From positions 27,757 to 91,756 of the forward strand of contig DLHW01000052.1 in the NCBI GenBank assembly GCA_002483425.1: a DNA stretch of 64,000 nt, read 5' to 3'. Source of the DNA: Methylococcaceae bacterium UBA7658. Lineage in GTDB: Bacteria; Pseudomonadota; Gammaproteobacteria; Methylococcales; Methylomonadaceae. Under the pieces are notes generated by a model. The model was given only the letters and a program-made list of their open reading frames with translations. It did not search any database and was not told the DNA's origin. Shown here piece after piece: positions 18,379 through 26,538 of this stretch. Position numbers and translations under genes: made by a program. Within the stretch, counting starts at the first letter, position 1; the number at the start of each line of letters is the position of its first letter.

Positions 18379-19167
18379 ATGTTCCTGGATTTTTCCATTT
18401 CTCAAACCCTGCTGACGGTCTTAATATTTGTCTGGGCCGGATTTGTGCGGACCGGCCTCGGCTTCGGCGGCGCTGCGCTAGGTTTGCCTTTGATGCTATT
18501 CATATACAACGATCCGCGCTTATGGCTGCCGATTATTGGCGTACATTTGTTATTTTTTTCAGGTTTAACCCTATCGACCCGGCTCCACAATGTCGATTGG
18601 CGTTACTTGAATAAGTCGTCTTTATATATCATCCCGCCCGCCCTCCTCGGCGTATTCGGGCTGCTTAATTTCCCCATTCTTTGGCTGAACGTGTTTATTT
18701 ACACGATCACCTTATTATACGGTTTTATGTGGCTATTAAACCGCGCCATTAAAAGTGGACGAAGTTGGGCCGATAAACTGCTTTTAATCATCGGCGGCTA
18801 TGTCGCTGGCGCGTCTTTGACCGGAGCGCCGCTGATGGTCGCTGTTTACATGCGCAACGTCAGTAAAGAAAAACTGCGCGACACTTTGTTCGTCTTATGG
18901 TTTATTTTGGTCAGCATTAAGATGGCGGCCTTCGTCGCCTTCTCAGTCGATTTGCATTTCTTAACATCATTGACGCTATTACCCGGCGCAGCGGTTGGTC
19001 ATATAATCGGCTTAAAAACCCATCACGCCATTATGCGTAACGATCTGCTTTTTAAGCGGTGGATTGGCGGCGGCTTGGTGCTCGTGAGTAGCCTAGGATT
19101 GTGGGCGATAAAAGACGGAATTTTAGAGTCTGTCCTGGCAATGTGGAAAATCATCCTTTCTCGATAG
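18379..19167 (+). CDS. sulfite exporter TauE/SafE (TSUP) family permease
   Basis: About 262 residues with eight predicted membrane helices. The N-terminal helix contains WAGFVRTGLGFGGAALGLPLML, the typical first repeat of the TSUP family, and the second half has GGYVAGASLTGAPLMVAVYM, the matching second repeat. The frame is open from a TTG at 18352, but ATG 18379 fits the family start better. TSUP proteins export sulfite, sulfoacetate or other organosulfur anions. No sulfur genes are adjacent, so the substrate is unknown. Confidence 0.82.
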   Translation: MFLDFSISQTLLTVLIFVWAGFVRTGLGFGGAALGLPLMLFIYNDPRLWLPIIGVHLLFFSGLTLSTRLHNVDWRYLNKSSLYIIPPALLGVFGLLNFPILWLNVFIYTITLLYGFMWLLNRAIKSGRSWADKLLLIIGGYVAGASLTGAPLMVAVYMRNVSKEKLRDTLFVLWFILVSIKMAAFVAFSVDLHFLTSLTLLPGAAVGHIIGLKTHHAIMRNDLLFKRWIGGGLVLVSSLGLWAIKDGILESVLAMWKIILSR

Positions 19168-19254
19168 CCTTCGGCTGCTGCCGATTTGTGAAATCCGGAC
19201 GCCGGGGCTATACTGCGAAACTAGACATTATCAAATCTGTCCGGCTGAGTTTAC

Positions 19255-19779
19255 ATGAATACGTCTAAAGCACTCATTCTAATCGGTTCGCTTTTTGCCC
19301 TTCTACTGCTCGTTTGCGGAATTTTTTTTACCATGGGCGGCATTGTGAATACAGGCTCCAGTATCCCGTCCGGATTATATTGGAAAGTCGATAAACCCTT
19401 GGCCATCGATAAAACCGTCGTATTTTGTCCTCCTAACAAAGCTGAATTTCAAACAGCTCGTAACCAAGGCTTAATTAGCGGGGGTAACTGCCCCGATAAT
19501 TTCGATAACCTGATGCTTAAAGTAGCCGGTAAACGGAAAGATATCGTGTCAGTTAATGCGCAAGGCGTTACGGTTAATGACGTTTTATTACCGCTCAGCA
19601 AACCTCTAGCGAATGCTAAGGGGGAGCAATCCATGCCTGCATTTAAGCTCAACCGGTATGAATTAAAAGAAAACGAAGTTCTGTTGATGTCGGAATCCGT
19701 AGAGAATGCCTTCGACAGCCGGTATTTCGGCCCGATCAATACCGATCAAATCGACTCCGTTATCAGCCCTATTTTTTAG
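19255..19779 (+). CDS. S26 family signal peptidase, TraF-like
   Basis: 174 residues with one N-terminal membrane segment (residues about 7-27). The Ser/Lys dyad is visible: S36 in TGSSIPSGLYW, the TraF-style variant of the SxxPT motif, and K89 in LMLKVAGKRKD. A C-terminal SRYFGPI box follows. TraF peptidases mature the conjugative pilin TrbC in plasmid transfer systems. No conjugation genes are present here, so this is an orphan copy that may process another exported substrate. Confidence 0.78.
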   Translation: MNTSKALILIGSLFALLLLVCGIFFTMGGIVNTGSSIPSGLYWKVDKPLAIDKTVVFCPPNKAEFQTARNQGLISGGNCPDNFDNLMLKVAGKRKDIVSVNAQGVTVNDVLLPLSKPLANAKGEQSMPAFKLNRYELKENEVLLMSESVENAFDSRYFGPINTDQIDSVISPIF

Positions 19780-20020
19780 CGTCAACCGGGTTTTGATCTC
19801 AATCATTCGAGGTACATCATCCGCCAACTTACTAAAAACTTCCGCCAGGCCGTTTTTATGTGCTCAATAAGAACTTACCTACATCTCAAGTTTATTTTTA
19901 ATGCGTTCGGTTTAATTAGCGCGACCTCTACCTCAATTTGAATTATCAAACTACAATTAGGTTTTTATTTAAACTTCTTCACTATTCTTCCTCAGATCTT
20001 AATCTAAAGCCAAGGTATAA

Positions 20021-21757
20021 ATGATGAGTTTACACTCATTGAAGCTCTCAAAAGCTTTCCCACCCTGTCCGCCGGGAACCGGTAAACCGTTGCCGTTCTC
20101 CATAGACGAATTCCAATTTACTGTTTGGCTCGACACCTTATCAGCCCAAGATGAGATAGCAAAATGCCAAGTTCTATTAAACGTTTTGCAGACATTGAAT
20201 ACGGCTTATCCGCCCGAACGTAAACTGATAACAGGCAGGACGCGGTTATTTTTTCTGGATAAAATCGGTGCCGTACTGACACCAGCGACCACCTTACTGA
20301 CTCATTTTCCAAGTGTTTCTGATATTTCGCCGGATCCAGACATATCCTTGCAAGAAATGGCAAGAAGCGAATTATCTGTTTGGTGCAGTTTGGAACTTGC
20401 CAATGCGTATTCTTTACTCGGTACAGAAGATTGTTTCAAAGAAAACGGCTATTATTCCATTGAAGAAAAAACATCTATCTTAGCCAACGGACTCCAGGCG
20501 ATGGGACGTGGTTTGCTGTATATCTGTCAAACTTACAGCAAACCTTATTCTTATTTTTGGTATAAATGCTTTCAATTTTACCGGCTGGCGCGCCTTTACC
20601 GGTTGAACGACGGCGATTTCAACGCATCCGTGGCGTTAATCGAGAATGCCTTTAAACGGCTTTTGATTTTTGCGCTCAGCAATACTAATCAATTTTCTCC
20701 GTCCGAAATGAGGACGATTTACGAACTGCTGGGACATTACGCCGGCTATACAAGCTTGCTGAAATCGGTACCTAAAAAGAAATTCAATGGTATCCCTTCC
20801 ATTCATTTAAAAAGCGGCGGACCGCCGACGATTTCTAACGACGATTCCGACCATCACGACCCAGACCAGCTGTTCATCGCCACGGTAACCGTTGCCAGCA
20901 AAATTTTAGAAGCGACGAACGATAGACGATCTCACCACTTACCTACCGACCGGCTCATGCTATTGCGGCTAGCTAAAACGTTAACATTAAACGAACAAAG
21001 AAAAGATACCCGCGAGACAACGGACGGCAATCACTTGGGCATTGTAGGGTTCGGCAATATTCTCGAGTTTTTAAGAGGAAAGGAAATCGAAAAACAAAAT
21101 ATGCTGGCCGGTACAGGTAAATTCGATCCGGTCAAACCGGGTGAAATCCGGGAATTGGATTTTGAATTAAGTAAGCCAGTTCATAAAGAAGATGATAATA
21201 TTTTAGACTATAAAAGCGAGCCGCAATCTGAAAAAACGGCGCCGTTTTCCTTTCAAGTCGTTGAATTTACTAACCCTGACGATATATGGAAAAATAAACC
21301 TAATGTCCAGAAAGGTTCGCAAGAAAGCAATATCCGCTTACTCGACAGAAGTGTCCGGGGTTACGGTTTGCTCTGGACCGACAATTTAATTAAACCCAAG
21401 GTTGGCAGTCTTGTCGCCATAATCAATCAAAACCTAACTATCGGTCTTATACGCTGGCTTGCGCAATCTAAAGAAACCGGCATGTTCATGGGCGTCGAAC
21501 GCTTGGGCTATCAGGCTACGGTCGTCAAAGTAACCAATCCGGGTTACCCGGATATTATGGCCAACGCTATTTATTTAACCCATGAAGAGGGGGAGCCGAC
21601 GAATCCCACCGGCAGTTTAATTTTAATCAATAAAGATTTCAGACCCAGCGAATTTATTTTTATCCACAAGAATTTTAAGAACATCCGTTATCGTTTAACA
21701 AAACAATTGCACCTAACATCGTTTATCAATCATGTGGAAATCGTGCGCTCTCATTAA
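20021..21757 (+). CDS. large protein with C-terminal PilZ-like domain
   Basis: 578 residues, no signal peptide or membrane segment. The N-terminal 250 residues are helical and Leu-rich. Residues about 270-430 are charged and probably flexible. The C-terminal part reads RLLDRSVRGYGLLW, then VGSLVAIINQN and IGLIRWLAQSKETGMFMGVERLG, which resembles a degenerate PilZ (c-di-GMP binding) beta-barrel with a D-x-S-x-x-G core. This is inferred from pattern only. The gene is isolated, flanked by a 240-base upstream gap and a convergent gene 43 bases downstream. Confidence 0.55.
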   Translation: MMSLHSLKLSKAFPPCPPGTGKPLPFSIDEFQFTVWLDTLSAQDEIAKCQVLLNVLQTLNTAYPPERKLITGRTRLFFLDKIGAVLTPATTLLTHFPSVSDISPDPDISLQEMARSELSVWCSLELANAYSLLGTEDCFKENGYYSIEEKTSILANGLQAMGRGLLYICQTYSKPYSYFWYKCFQFYRLARLYRLNDGDFNASVALIENAFKRLLIFALSNTNQFSPSEMRTIYELLGHYAGYTSLLKSVPKKKFNGIPSIHLKSGGPPTISNDDSDHHDPDQLFIATVTVASKILEATNDRRSHHLPTDRLMLLRLAKTLTLNEQRKDTRETTDGNHLGIVGFGNILEFLRGKEIEKQNMLAGTGKFDPVKPGEIRELDFELSKPVHKEDDNILDYKSEPQSEKTAPFSFQVVEFTNPDDIWKNKPNVQKGSQESNIRLLDRSVRGYGLLWTDNLIKPKVGSLVAIINQNLTIGLIRWLAQSKETGMFMGVERLGYQATVVKVTNPGYPDIMANAIYLTHEEGEPTNPTGSLILINKDFRPSEFIFIHKNFKNIRYRLTKQLHLTSFINHVEIVRSH

Positions 21758-21800
21758 GCGGCTAAATTAGCCGGTATCACTGTTCCTCTTATACAATTAC

Positions 21801-22229
21801 TTATTGAAAATATTTTTCTGCTTTAGCTGTTTCAACACCCGTCAACATGCCGTATACGATATGTGATAAGCCTGTATACAAGAAAAACACCGGAATCGCA
21901 GCATCGATAGGGACATTATTGATTTTTCCGTAAAAAGCCAACGACCCAAGCATCATTAACAAAAAATAACCCACGAAAATCATTAATCTGGGCTGCGCAG
22001 TTGCATAACAATACAGACAAATTACGATTTCCGTCATTCCCATGTACAACAAAGCCATCCGCAGGTTGTTGTGCATAATGCCATACAACTCCTCATTGAA
22101 ACTGAATATGGTGTAGCTTTCAGAAATGGCCGTAACACAGCCATAGATTAAAATTAAAACAGAAATATAAAAATTGGCGTCGGCAATAAACTTTATTACC
22201 CTTAAAAATTTAGAATTTTGGTTGTTCAT
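21801..22229 (-). CDS. small four-helix membrane protein of unknown function
   Basis: 142 residues with four membrane segments, starting MNNQNSKFLRVIKFIADANFYISVLI and ending with a soluble ETAKAEKYFQ tail. I do not recognise the family. Its upstream region carries a B12-photoreceptor-type operator (22389-22408) nearly identical to the one in front of the MerR/CarH-like gene, and a strong hairpin with a T-run ends about 14 bases before its ATG. It lies directly downstream of phrB on the same strand. Control by light through the CarH-like protein is the best guess. Confidence 0.6.
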   Translation of the reverse strand: MNNQNSKFLRVIKFIADANFYISVLILIYGCVTAISESYTIFSFNEELYGIMHNNLRMALLYMGMTEIVICLYCYATAQPRLMIFVGYFLLMMLGSLAFYGKINNVPIDAAIPVFFLYTGLSHIVYGMLTGVETAKAEKYFQ

Positions 22230-22242
22230 CGTGGTTTCTCGA

Positions 22243-22276
22243 TAAAAAAAGCACCTCCCACACTCAAGTTGGGAGG
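22243..22276 (-). terminator. intrinsic terminator or attenuator hairpin
   Basis: On the minus strand a 7-bp stem CCTCCCA / TGGGAGG with a 9-base loop is followed by GTGC and a run of seven T. It lies 144 bases after the phrB stop and only about 14 bases before the ATG of the 142-residue membrane protein. It may end phrB transcription or act as an attenuator for the next gene. Confidence 0.7.
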
Positions 22277-22388
22277 GCTATAGAGGAGGACATTAGGTCA
22301 AAAGGCATTATTGGCCCGCATTTAACAAAAAACCGTTTCTAACCGTGGCTTTAACTTACTTGCATGCGTACAACTTGTCAAGATTTTA

Positions 22389-22408
22389 TTATACAAAACC
22401 TGTACAAA
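22389..22408 (-). promoter_or_regulatory. putative CarH/LitR operator upstream of the membrane-protein gene
   Basis: The plus-strand sequence TTATACAAAACCTGTACAAA contains two TnnACA half-units exactly 11 bp apart (22390 and 22401), the repeat spacing known for CarH-type B12 photoreceptors. Eighteen of twenty bases match the site at 26454-26473 read on the opposite strand. In both cases the site has the same orientation relative to the gene it precedes. A TTGACA-like element follows it in the direction of the 142-residue gene. Confidence 0.6.
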
Positions 22409-22419
22409 CTAAGACTCAC

Positions 22420-23805
22420 TTAAAATGACAATGCCTTTGCCGCCGCTTGTTTATAACGAGCCAGAGCCGTTTTACTTTCCACCGAATGGTCTAACATCGG
22501 CTCCGGATAATCGCCGCTTATACGGCGCCTATCGCCTCTATGTATAATTTCCGGCGATACCTCTCTCAATTCGGGCAGCCAGCGGTGAATATAAATACAA
22601 TCCGGATCGAATTTTTTTTGCTGTAACCACGGATTGAAAATTCTGAAATAAGGCTGGGCGTCGCACCCGGTCGATGCCGCCCATTGCCAATTGCCGTTGT
22701 TAATGCAAGGATCGTAATCGGTCAAACAGCGGGCGAAATAACGCTCGCCCCAGCGCCAGCTGATATGTAAATCTTTAGTTAAAAACGAAGCCGCAATCAT
22801 TCTCACGCGGTTATGCATAAAACCGGTCTGATTCAACTCGCGCATCCCGGCATCCACAATCGGGAAACCGGTTGAACCATCGCGCCAGCGCTGAAAGGCG
22901 TGAATATCGTTATCCCAAACCAGCGTGTCGTATTGACCATGAAACGCTTTGCCGAACACATGTGGAAAATGAAATGCAATATGCGTAAAGAAATCGCGCC
23001 AGTATAACTGTCTTATCAGAGGATGGCCGGCTCCTAATTTTTCTGCGATGGCGCAATAAGTCTCCCGGATGGAGCAGGTCCCGAATTTTAAATGCGCGGA
23101 CAACTGGCTGGTTGCAGCCAAATATGGATAGTCGCGGACTGCTTCGTAATCGGCGTGGAAAACGAGCCGGGTTAAAATAGCAACAGCATGGCTTCTGCCC
23201 CCGGCGGGATGGCTTTCATGCCCGGTTAACACGGGAAACTCCGGAAGCGAGGCATTCATTTTGGCATCGAAATTCATGAAATTCCCTTGCGTTTCCAATA
23301 TCTCCGGCAAAGCAACCGGGAAACGCCGCGCGTTGTTGTAAAAAGCGGTAAAAACCTTATAAGGCATGCCCGCTTTTTTGATACCGTGTTCTGGCTCAAG
23401 CAGCAAACTATCGGCCATTACATGGAAATCGATCCCTAAGTCCAGGCACAGTCGCTCTAACTCATCATCCCGTTTGCGGCTGAACGGCGTGTAGTCCCGG
23501 TTTACATACACCGCTTCAATGGCGTGAAGTTCAAACATCCGGTTAACCACCGCTACCGGAAAATCGCTAAAAAGCGCTAATTCGCTGCCCAAGGCTTTAA
23601 GGTTCTGTTGAAGTTCGATGATCGACTCCAGCATAAACCGTAAACCCGGCAAACTTTGATAAGGATGCTTAGTGATTTGTCTAGGATCGAATATAAAACA
23701 AGGTAAGACCTGACTAGAGTCTCGTAACGCTTGATTTAATGCGGTATTGTCTTGCAGACGAAGATCGCGCCGGAACATAAAAAGAACTTTAGCGTAGCGT
23801 TTCAT
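22420..23805 (-). CDS. phrB: deoxyribodipyrimidine photolyase, class I CPD type
   Basis: 461 residues, typical for the family. The N-terminal photolyase domain starts VLFMFRRDLRLQDNTAL. The FAD-binding C-terminal half contains QLYWRDFFTHIAFHFP, DAGMRELNQTGFMHNRVRM, and the signature NNGNWQWAASTGCDAQPYFRIFNP. It repairs cyclobutane pyrimidine dimers using blue or near-UV light. The DUF1499 gene begins 37 bases upstream on the same strand, so both may share the divergent promoter at 24281-24520. It belongs to a cluster with a B12-dependent photoreceptor regulator. Confidence 0.95.
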   Translation of the reverse strand: MKRYAKVLFMFRRDLRLQDNTALNQALRDSSQVLPCFIFDPRQITKHPYQSLPGLRFMLESIIELQQNLKALGSELALFSDFPVAVVNRMFELHAIEAVYVNRDYTPFSRKRDDELERLCLDLGIDFHVMADSLLLEPEHGIKKAGMPYKVFTAFYNNARRFPVALPEILETQGNFMNFDAKMNASLPEFPVLTGHESHPAGGRSHAVAILTRLVFHADYEAVRDYPYLAATSQLSAHLKFGTCSIRETYCAIAEKLGAGHPLIRQLYWRDFFTHIAFHFPHVFGKAFHGQYDTLVWDNDIHAFQRWRDGSTGFPIVDAGMRELNQTGFMHNRVRMIAASFLTKDLHISWRWGERYFARCLTDYDPCINNGNWQWAASTGCDAQPYFRIFNPWLQQKKFDPDCIYIHRWLPELREVSPEIIHRGDRRRISGDYPEPMLDHSVESKTALARYKQAAAKALSF

Positions 23806-23842
23806 AACTTAACGCCGGAAACAACCTAGGACTATGGTTTTA

Positions 23843-24280
23843 TCAGGCCAGCACGTGCATTTTTCTTAATTGCAATCTGAAGGCTTCGATTCGTTTACGG
23901 TTAACGCCAAAATCGCTATGACCTAGGCGAGAAGCGGATCGAATGTGTATTACGCCAGTTTCGGCGTCCAGAAAAGCATCGATATCGTCTACAAAACTAA
24001 GCACTAAACTGGTAGCTTCGGCATGCAAACTGGATTCGGTTTCGTGAGTAATTACTATACGGTTATGAGTTTTCACAACGTTTCTAAATTCCCGCCAAGC
24101 GCGCATAGCGTCGCCGGAAATCTTAAATGGCGGAATATAATGAAGCTTATCGAACGCCTGAGACGAAACGCAATTCGGCGTGTCTTTGCAAGGCGGAAGT
24201 TTTTTTTTAGGGCTGATATCGGCTTGCACTGACATACTAGTGATTATGCTTATCAATAATAACGCTTTTAATTTTATCAT
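23843..24280 (-). CDS. DUF1499 family exported protein
   Basis: 145 residues with an N-terminal signal peptide (KALLLISIITSMSVQADI). The mature part has the DUF1499 pattern: PPCKDTPNCVSSQ, an IVITHETESSLHAEATS stretch, FVDDIDAFLDAETGVIHIRSASRLGHSDFGVNRKRIEAFR. The biochemical function of the family is not known. It is transcribed with phrB, a frequent arrangement in light-inducible clusters, and diverges from the DUF523/DUF1722 gene across a 240-base promoter region. Confidence 0.85.
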   Translation of the reverse strand: MIKLKALLLISIITSMSVQADISPKKKLPPCKDTPNCVSSQAFDKLHYIPPFKISGDAMRAWREFRNVVKTHNRIVITHETESSLHAEATSLVLSFVDDIDAFLDAETGVIHIRSASRLGHSDFGVNRKRIEAFRLQLRKMHVLA

Positions 24281-24520
24281 AGAGAGTCAATCCCTTTAAC
24301 GGTCTAGCTTAGCCAACGCTGAGTCGGAATGAAAAATTACATCAATCAAAAAAACATAGCCGAAACTCATAGCGTTTGGCGTATTTGCTATCGATTGTAA
24401 ATTTGCCACAATTTCTTGTAAGGTCAAACCATTTCTAGTTTAAAGTAAATTTTTTCCAAATCGATTGTCATACATCAAACAAATGGTAAATTTTAAACTT
24501 GTACTTATGACTTAAATTAT

Positions 24521-25456
24521 ATGAAAAAAATTCCAGTCGGCATCAGCAGTTGTTTATTGGGTCAACCCGTCCGTTTCGACGGCGGCCACAAACGCGACGC
24601 CTACATCACCGGCACACTTTCCGGATATTTCGATTTACGGCCATACTGCCCGGAAATGGCGATCGGAATGGGTGCGCCGCGTCCCACCATCCAATTGACG
24701 GCGACCGGCGATCAAATTCGCAGTGTAGGTGTTAAAAATCCGGACTTAGATGTCACGGATAAACTCCGCGAGTACGCCAGGCAACTGAAATCCGAACACT
24801 CTGAACTTTGCGGTTATATCTTTAAAAAAGATTCACCCAGTTGCGGTATGGAGCGCGTGAAAGTCTATACCGGAGGTCAACCCCAAAAAAAAGGCAGCGG
24901 TATTTATGCGCAAGAGCTAATGATGCTCAATCCGCTATTGCCTGTCGAGGAAGAAGGCCGCCTTGGCGACCCTAAGTTACGCGAAAATTTTATACAACGG
25001 GTTTATGTTTTTTACCGCTGGCAAAAGTTGCTGTCCGAAGGTTTAACACCTGGACGCTTAACCCGTTTTCACGCCCGGCACAAACTCATCGTCATGAGCC
25101 GTGAAAACTATATCGATATCGGACGGATAGTGTCGCAAGCAACCAAAGCTAACATCCATGAGATTGCCGGAAGTTATATCGTAAAACTCATGAAAATATT
25201 AAAAAAAGTAGCGCACCGAAAAAATCATGTTAATGTTCTGCAACATATCCAAGGCTATTTGAAAAAGGAATTATCGCCCGGCGATAAAGCTGAACTTTGT
25301 GAACTGATTGAACGCTACCGCAAGGGCGAAATCCCGCTTATTGTCCCCATCACCTTATTAAAGCATCATTTCAGAACTTACCCCGATCCGTATATCGCAG
25401 ACTCTTATTACATGTCGCCTTATCCGCAAGAACTCAGATTAATAAATGAAATATAA
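24521..25456 (+). CDS. DUF523 and DUF1722 (YbgA-type) fusion protein
   Basis: 311 residues. The N-terminal DUF523 domain (about 1-150) has ISSCLLGQPVRFDGGHKRD, PYCPEMAIGMGAPRPTIQL and a KKDSPSCGMERVKVY box whose cysteines could bind metal. The C-terminal DUF1722 domain (about 160-305) starts FYRWQKLL and ends TYPDPYIADSYYMSPYPQEL. The combination is commonly encoded next to photolyase and MerR/B12 regulators. It is annotated elsewhere as 2-thiouracil desulfurase-like, but the physiological role is unsettled. The next gene starts 22 bases later. Confidence 0.9.
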   Translation: MKKIPVGISSCLLGQPVRFDGGHKRDAYITGTLSGYFDLRPYCPEMAIGMGAPRPTIQLTATGDQIRSVGVKNPDLDVTDKLREYARQLKSEHSELCGYIFKKDSPSCGMERVKVYTGGQPQKKGSGIYAQELMMLNPLLPVEEEGRLGDPKLRENFIQRVYVFYRWQKLLSEGLTPGRLTRFHARHKLIVMSRENYIDIGRIVSQATKANIHEIAGSYIVKLMKILKKVAHRKNHVNVLQHIQGYLKKELSPGDKAELCELIERYRKGEIPLIVPITLLKHHFRTYPDPYIADSYYMSPYPQELRLINEI

Positions 25457-25478
25457 ATAATTCGAAAAATCGGCATCC

Positions 25479-26339
25479 ATGGCAAAAATTCTAATTATAG
25501 GTTGCGGTGCGATCGGCGGCGAATTGGCGCTGATACTTACAAAAAAAGGTCATGATGTGACCGGTCTCAAGCGTAATCCGCCTTCTAACGGCAGCCGGCC
25601 TTTTACCTATTTTCGCGCCGATATTGCTTCTGCCGAAGATTTAGCTGCTTTGGATACCGGTTTCGAACAAATTTTTTTTATCGTTTCTTCAGGTAGCCGC
25701 GATGAAAAGTCTTACCGTGCCATTTATGAAACAGGACTCGACAACTTAATTGATAAATTTGTTCGATCCGGATCCCAAGCCGCCTGGTTTTTTGTGTCCT
25801 CAACCAGTGTTTACGGTCAGAATCAAGGCGAGTGGGTCGATGAAAACGCTCTGACTTCGCCGGATAGCACGACCGGCAAACTGTTACTAGCAGCGGAACG
25901 AAAACTAACTTTATTAAACACTAACAACGTTATCGTGCGTTTTTCAGGCATTTACGGTCCGGGACGTGAATACCTGCTGAAAATGGCAATGCAAGCGCCC
26001 CAAATCCAACGCGAACCGCCCGCGTTTACCAACCGTATCCATCAGTTCGATTGTGTGGGAATATTAGCATTTTTACTTGAATGCCGTTTGCAAGGCCTAC
26101 CTCTGGAACAATGCTATCTAGCCAGCGACGATAATCCAGCTCCGCTATGGGAAGTCGTCAGTTGGCTCGCATGTCAAATGCAAAAAGAACCGCCGGTACC
26201 TTTAGATATTAACGGCAACGTCGGCTTGAACAAGCGATGCCGGAATAATCGCATCAAAACACTCGGCTATACCTTTAAATATCCGGATTTCAAATCGGGT
26301 TACACCGGAATTATCGAATCAAAACAGGGAATTAATTAA
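25479..26339 (+). CDS. NAD(P)-dependent epimerase/dehydratase-like protein (YeeZ type)
   Basis: 286 residues of the extended SDR type. The Rossmann motif is near the N-terminus (ILIIGCGAIGGELA), followed by FVSSTSVYGQNQGEWVDE, the SSTSVYG box of the atypical YeeZ-like epimerases, and VRFSGIYGPGREYLL. The usual YxxxK is not obvious, so catalysis may differ or be lost. It follows the DUF523/DUF1722 gene by 22 bases and is probably in its operon. The substrate is unknown. Confidence 0.78.
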   Translation: MAKILIIGCGAIGGELALILTKKGHDVTGLKRNPPSNGSRPFTYFRADIASAEDLAALDTGFEQIFFIVSSGSRDEKSYRAIYETGLDNLIDKFVRSGSQAAWFFVSSTSVYGQNQGEWVDENALTSPDSTTGKLLLAAERKLTLLNTNNVIVRFSGIYGPGREYLLKMAMQAPQIQREPPAFTNRIHQFDCVGILAFLLECRLQGLPLEQCYLASDDNPAPLWEVVSWLACQMQKEPPVPLDINGNVGLNKRCRNNRIKTLGYTFKYPDFKSGYTGIIESKQGIN

Positions 26340-26453
26340 ACGCTTCAATACCTTATCTTACAGTTACAGCATTGAACGGCAAACCGTACCGTATTTGACA
26401 AGTTTTATTTCAGGATTATATTTATCCTCAGTAGCAATCATTTGATCGATCTA

Positions 26454-26488
26454 TTTGTCCATGTTTTGTATAACTGGTGTTAGAATAG
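26454..26488 (+). promoter_or_regulatory. putative CarH/LitR autoregulatory operator, 11-bp direct repeats
   Basis: Three consecutive 11-bp units start at 26456 (TGTCCATGTTT), 26467 (TGTATAACTGG) and 26478 (TGTTAGAATAG). The first two keep TGTnnA and the third changes its last conserved base. The reverse complement of 26454-26473, TTATACAAAACATGGACAAA, differs at two positions from the site at 22389-22408. The site lies 65 bases before the ATG of the MerR/B12 gene, next to a TAGAAT -10-like element at 26481. Confidence 0.6.
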
Positions 26489-26538
26489 CACTTGTGTATA
26501 AGCATTGCATTTAATCTACACAACCTCTTGCTTAAGCT

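Noticed and set aside
24281..24520. CarH-type operator in the phrB/DUF523 divergent promoter
   Set aside because: TGT- and ACA-containing pieces exist (for example near 24396, 24417 and 24469) but none repeats at 11 bp or matches the 20-bp site well.
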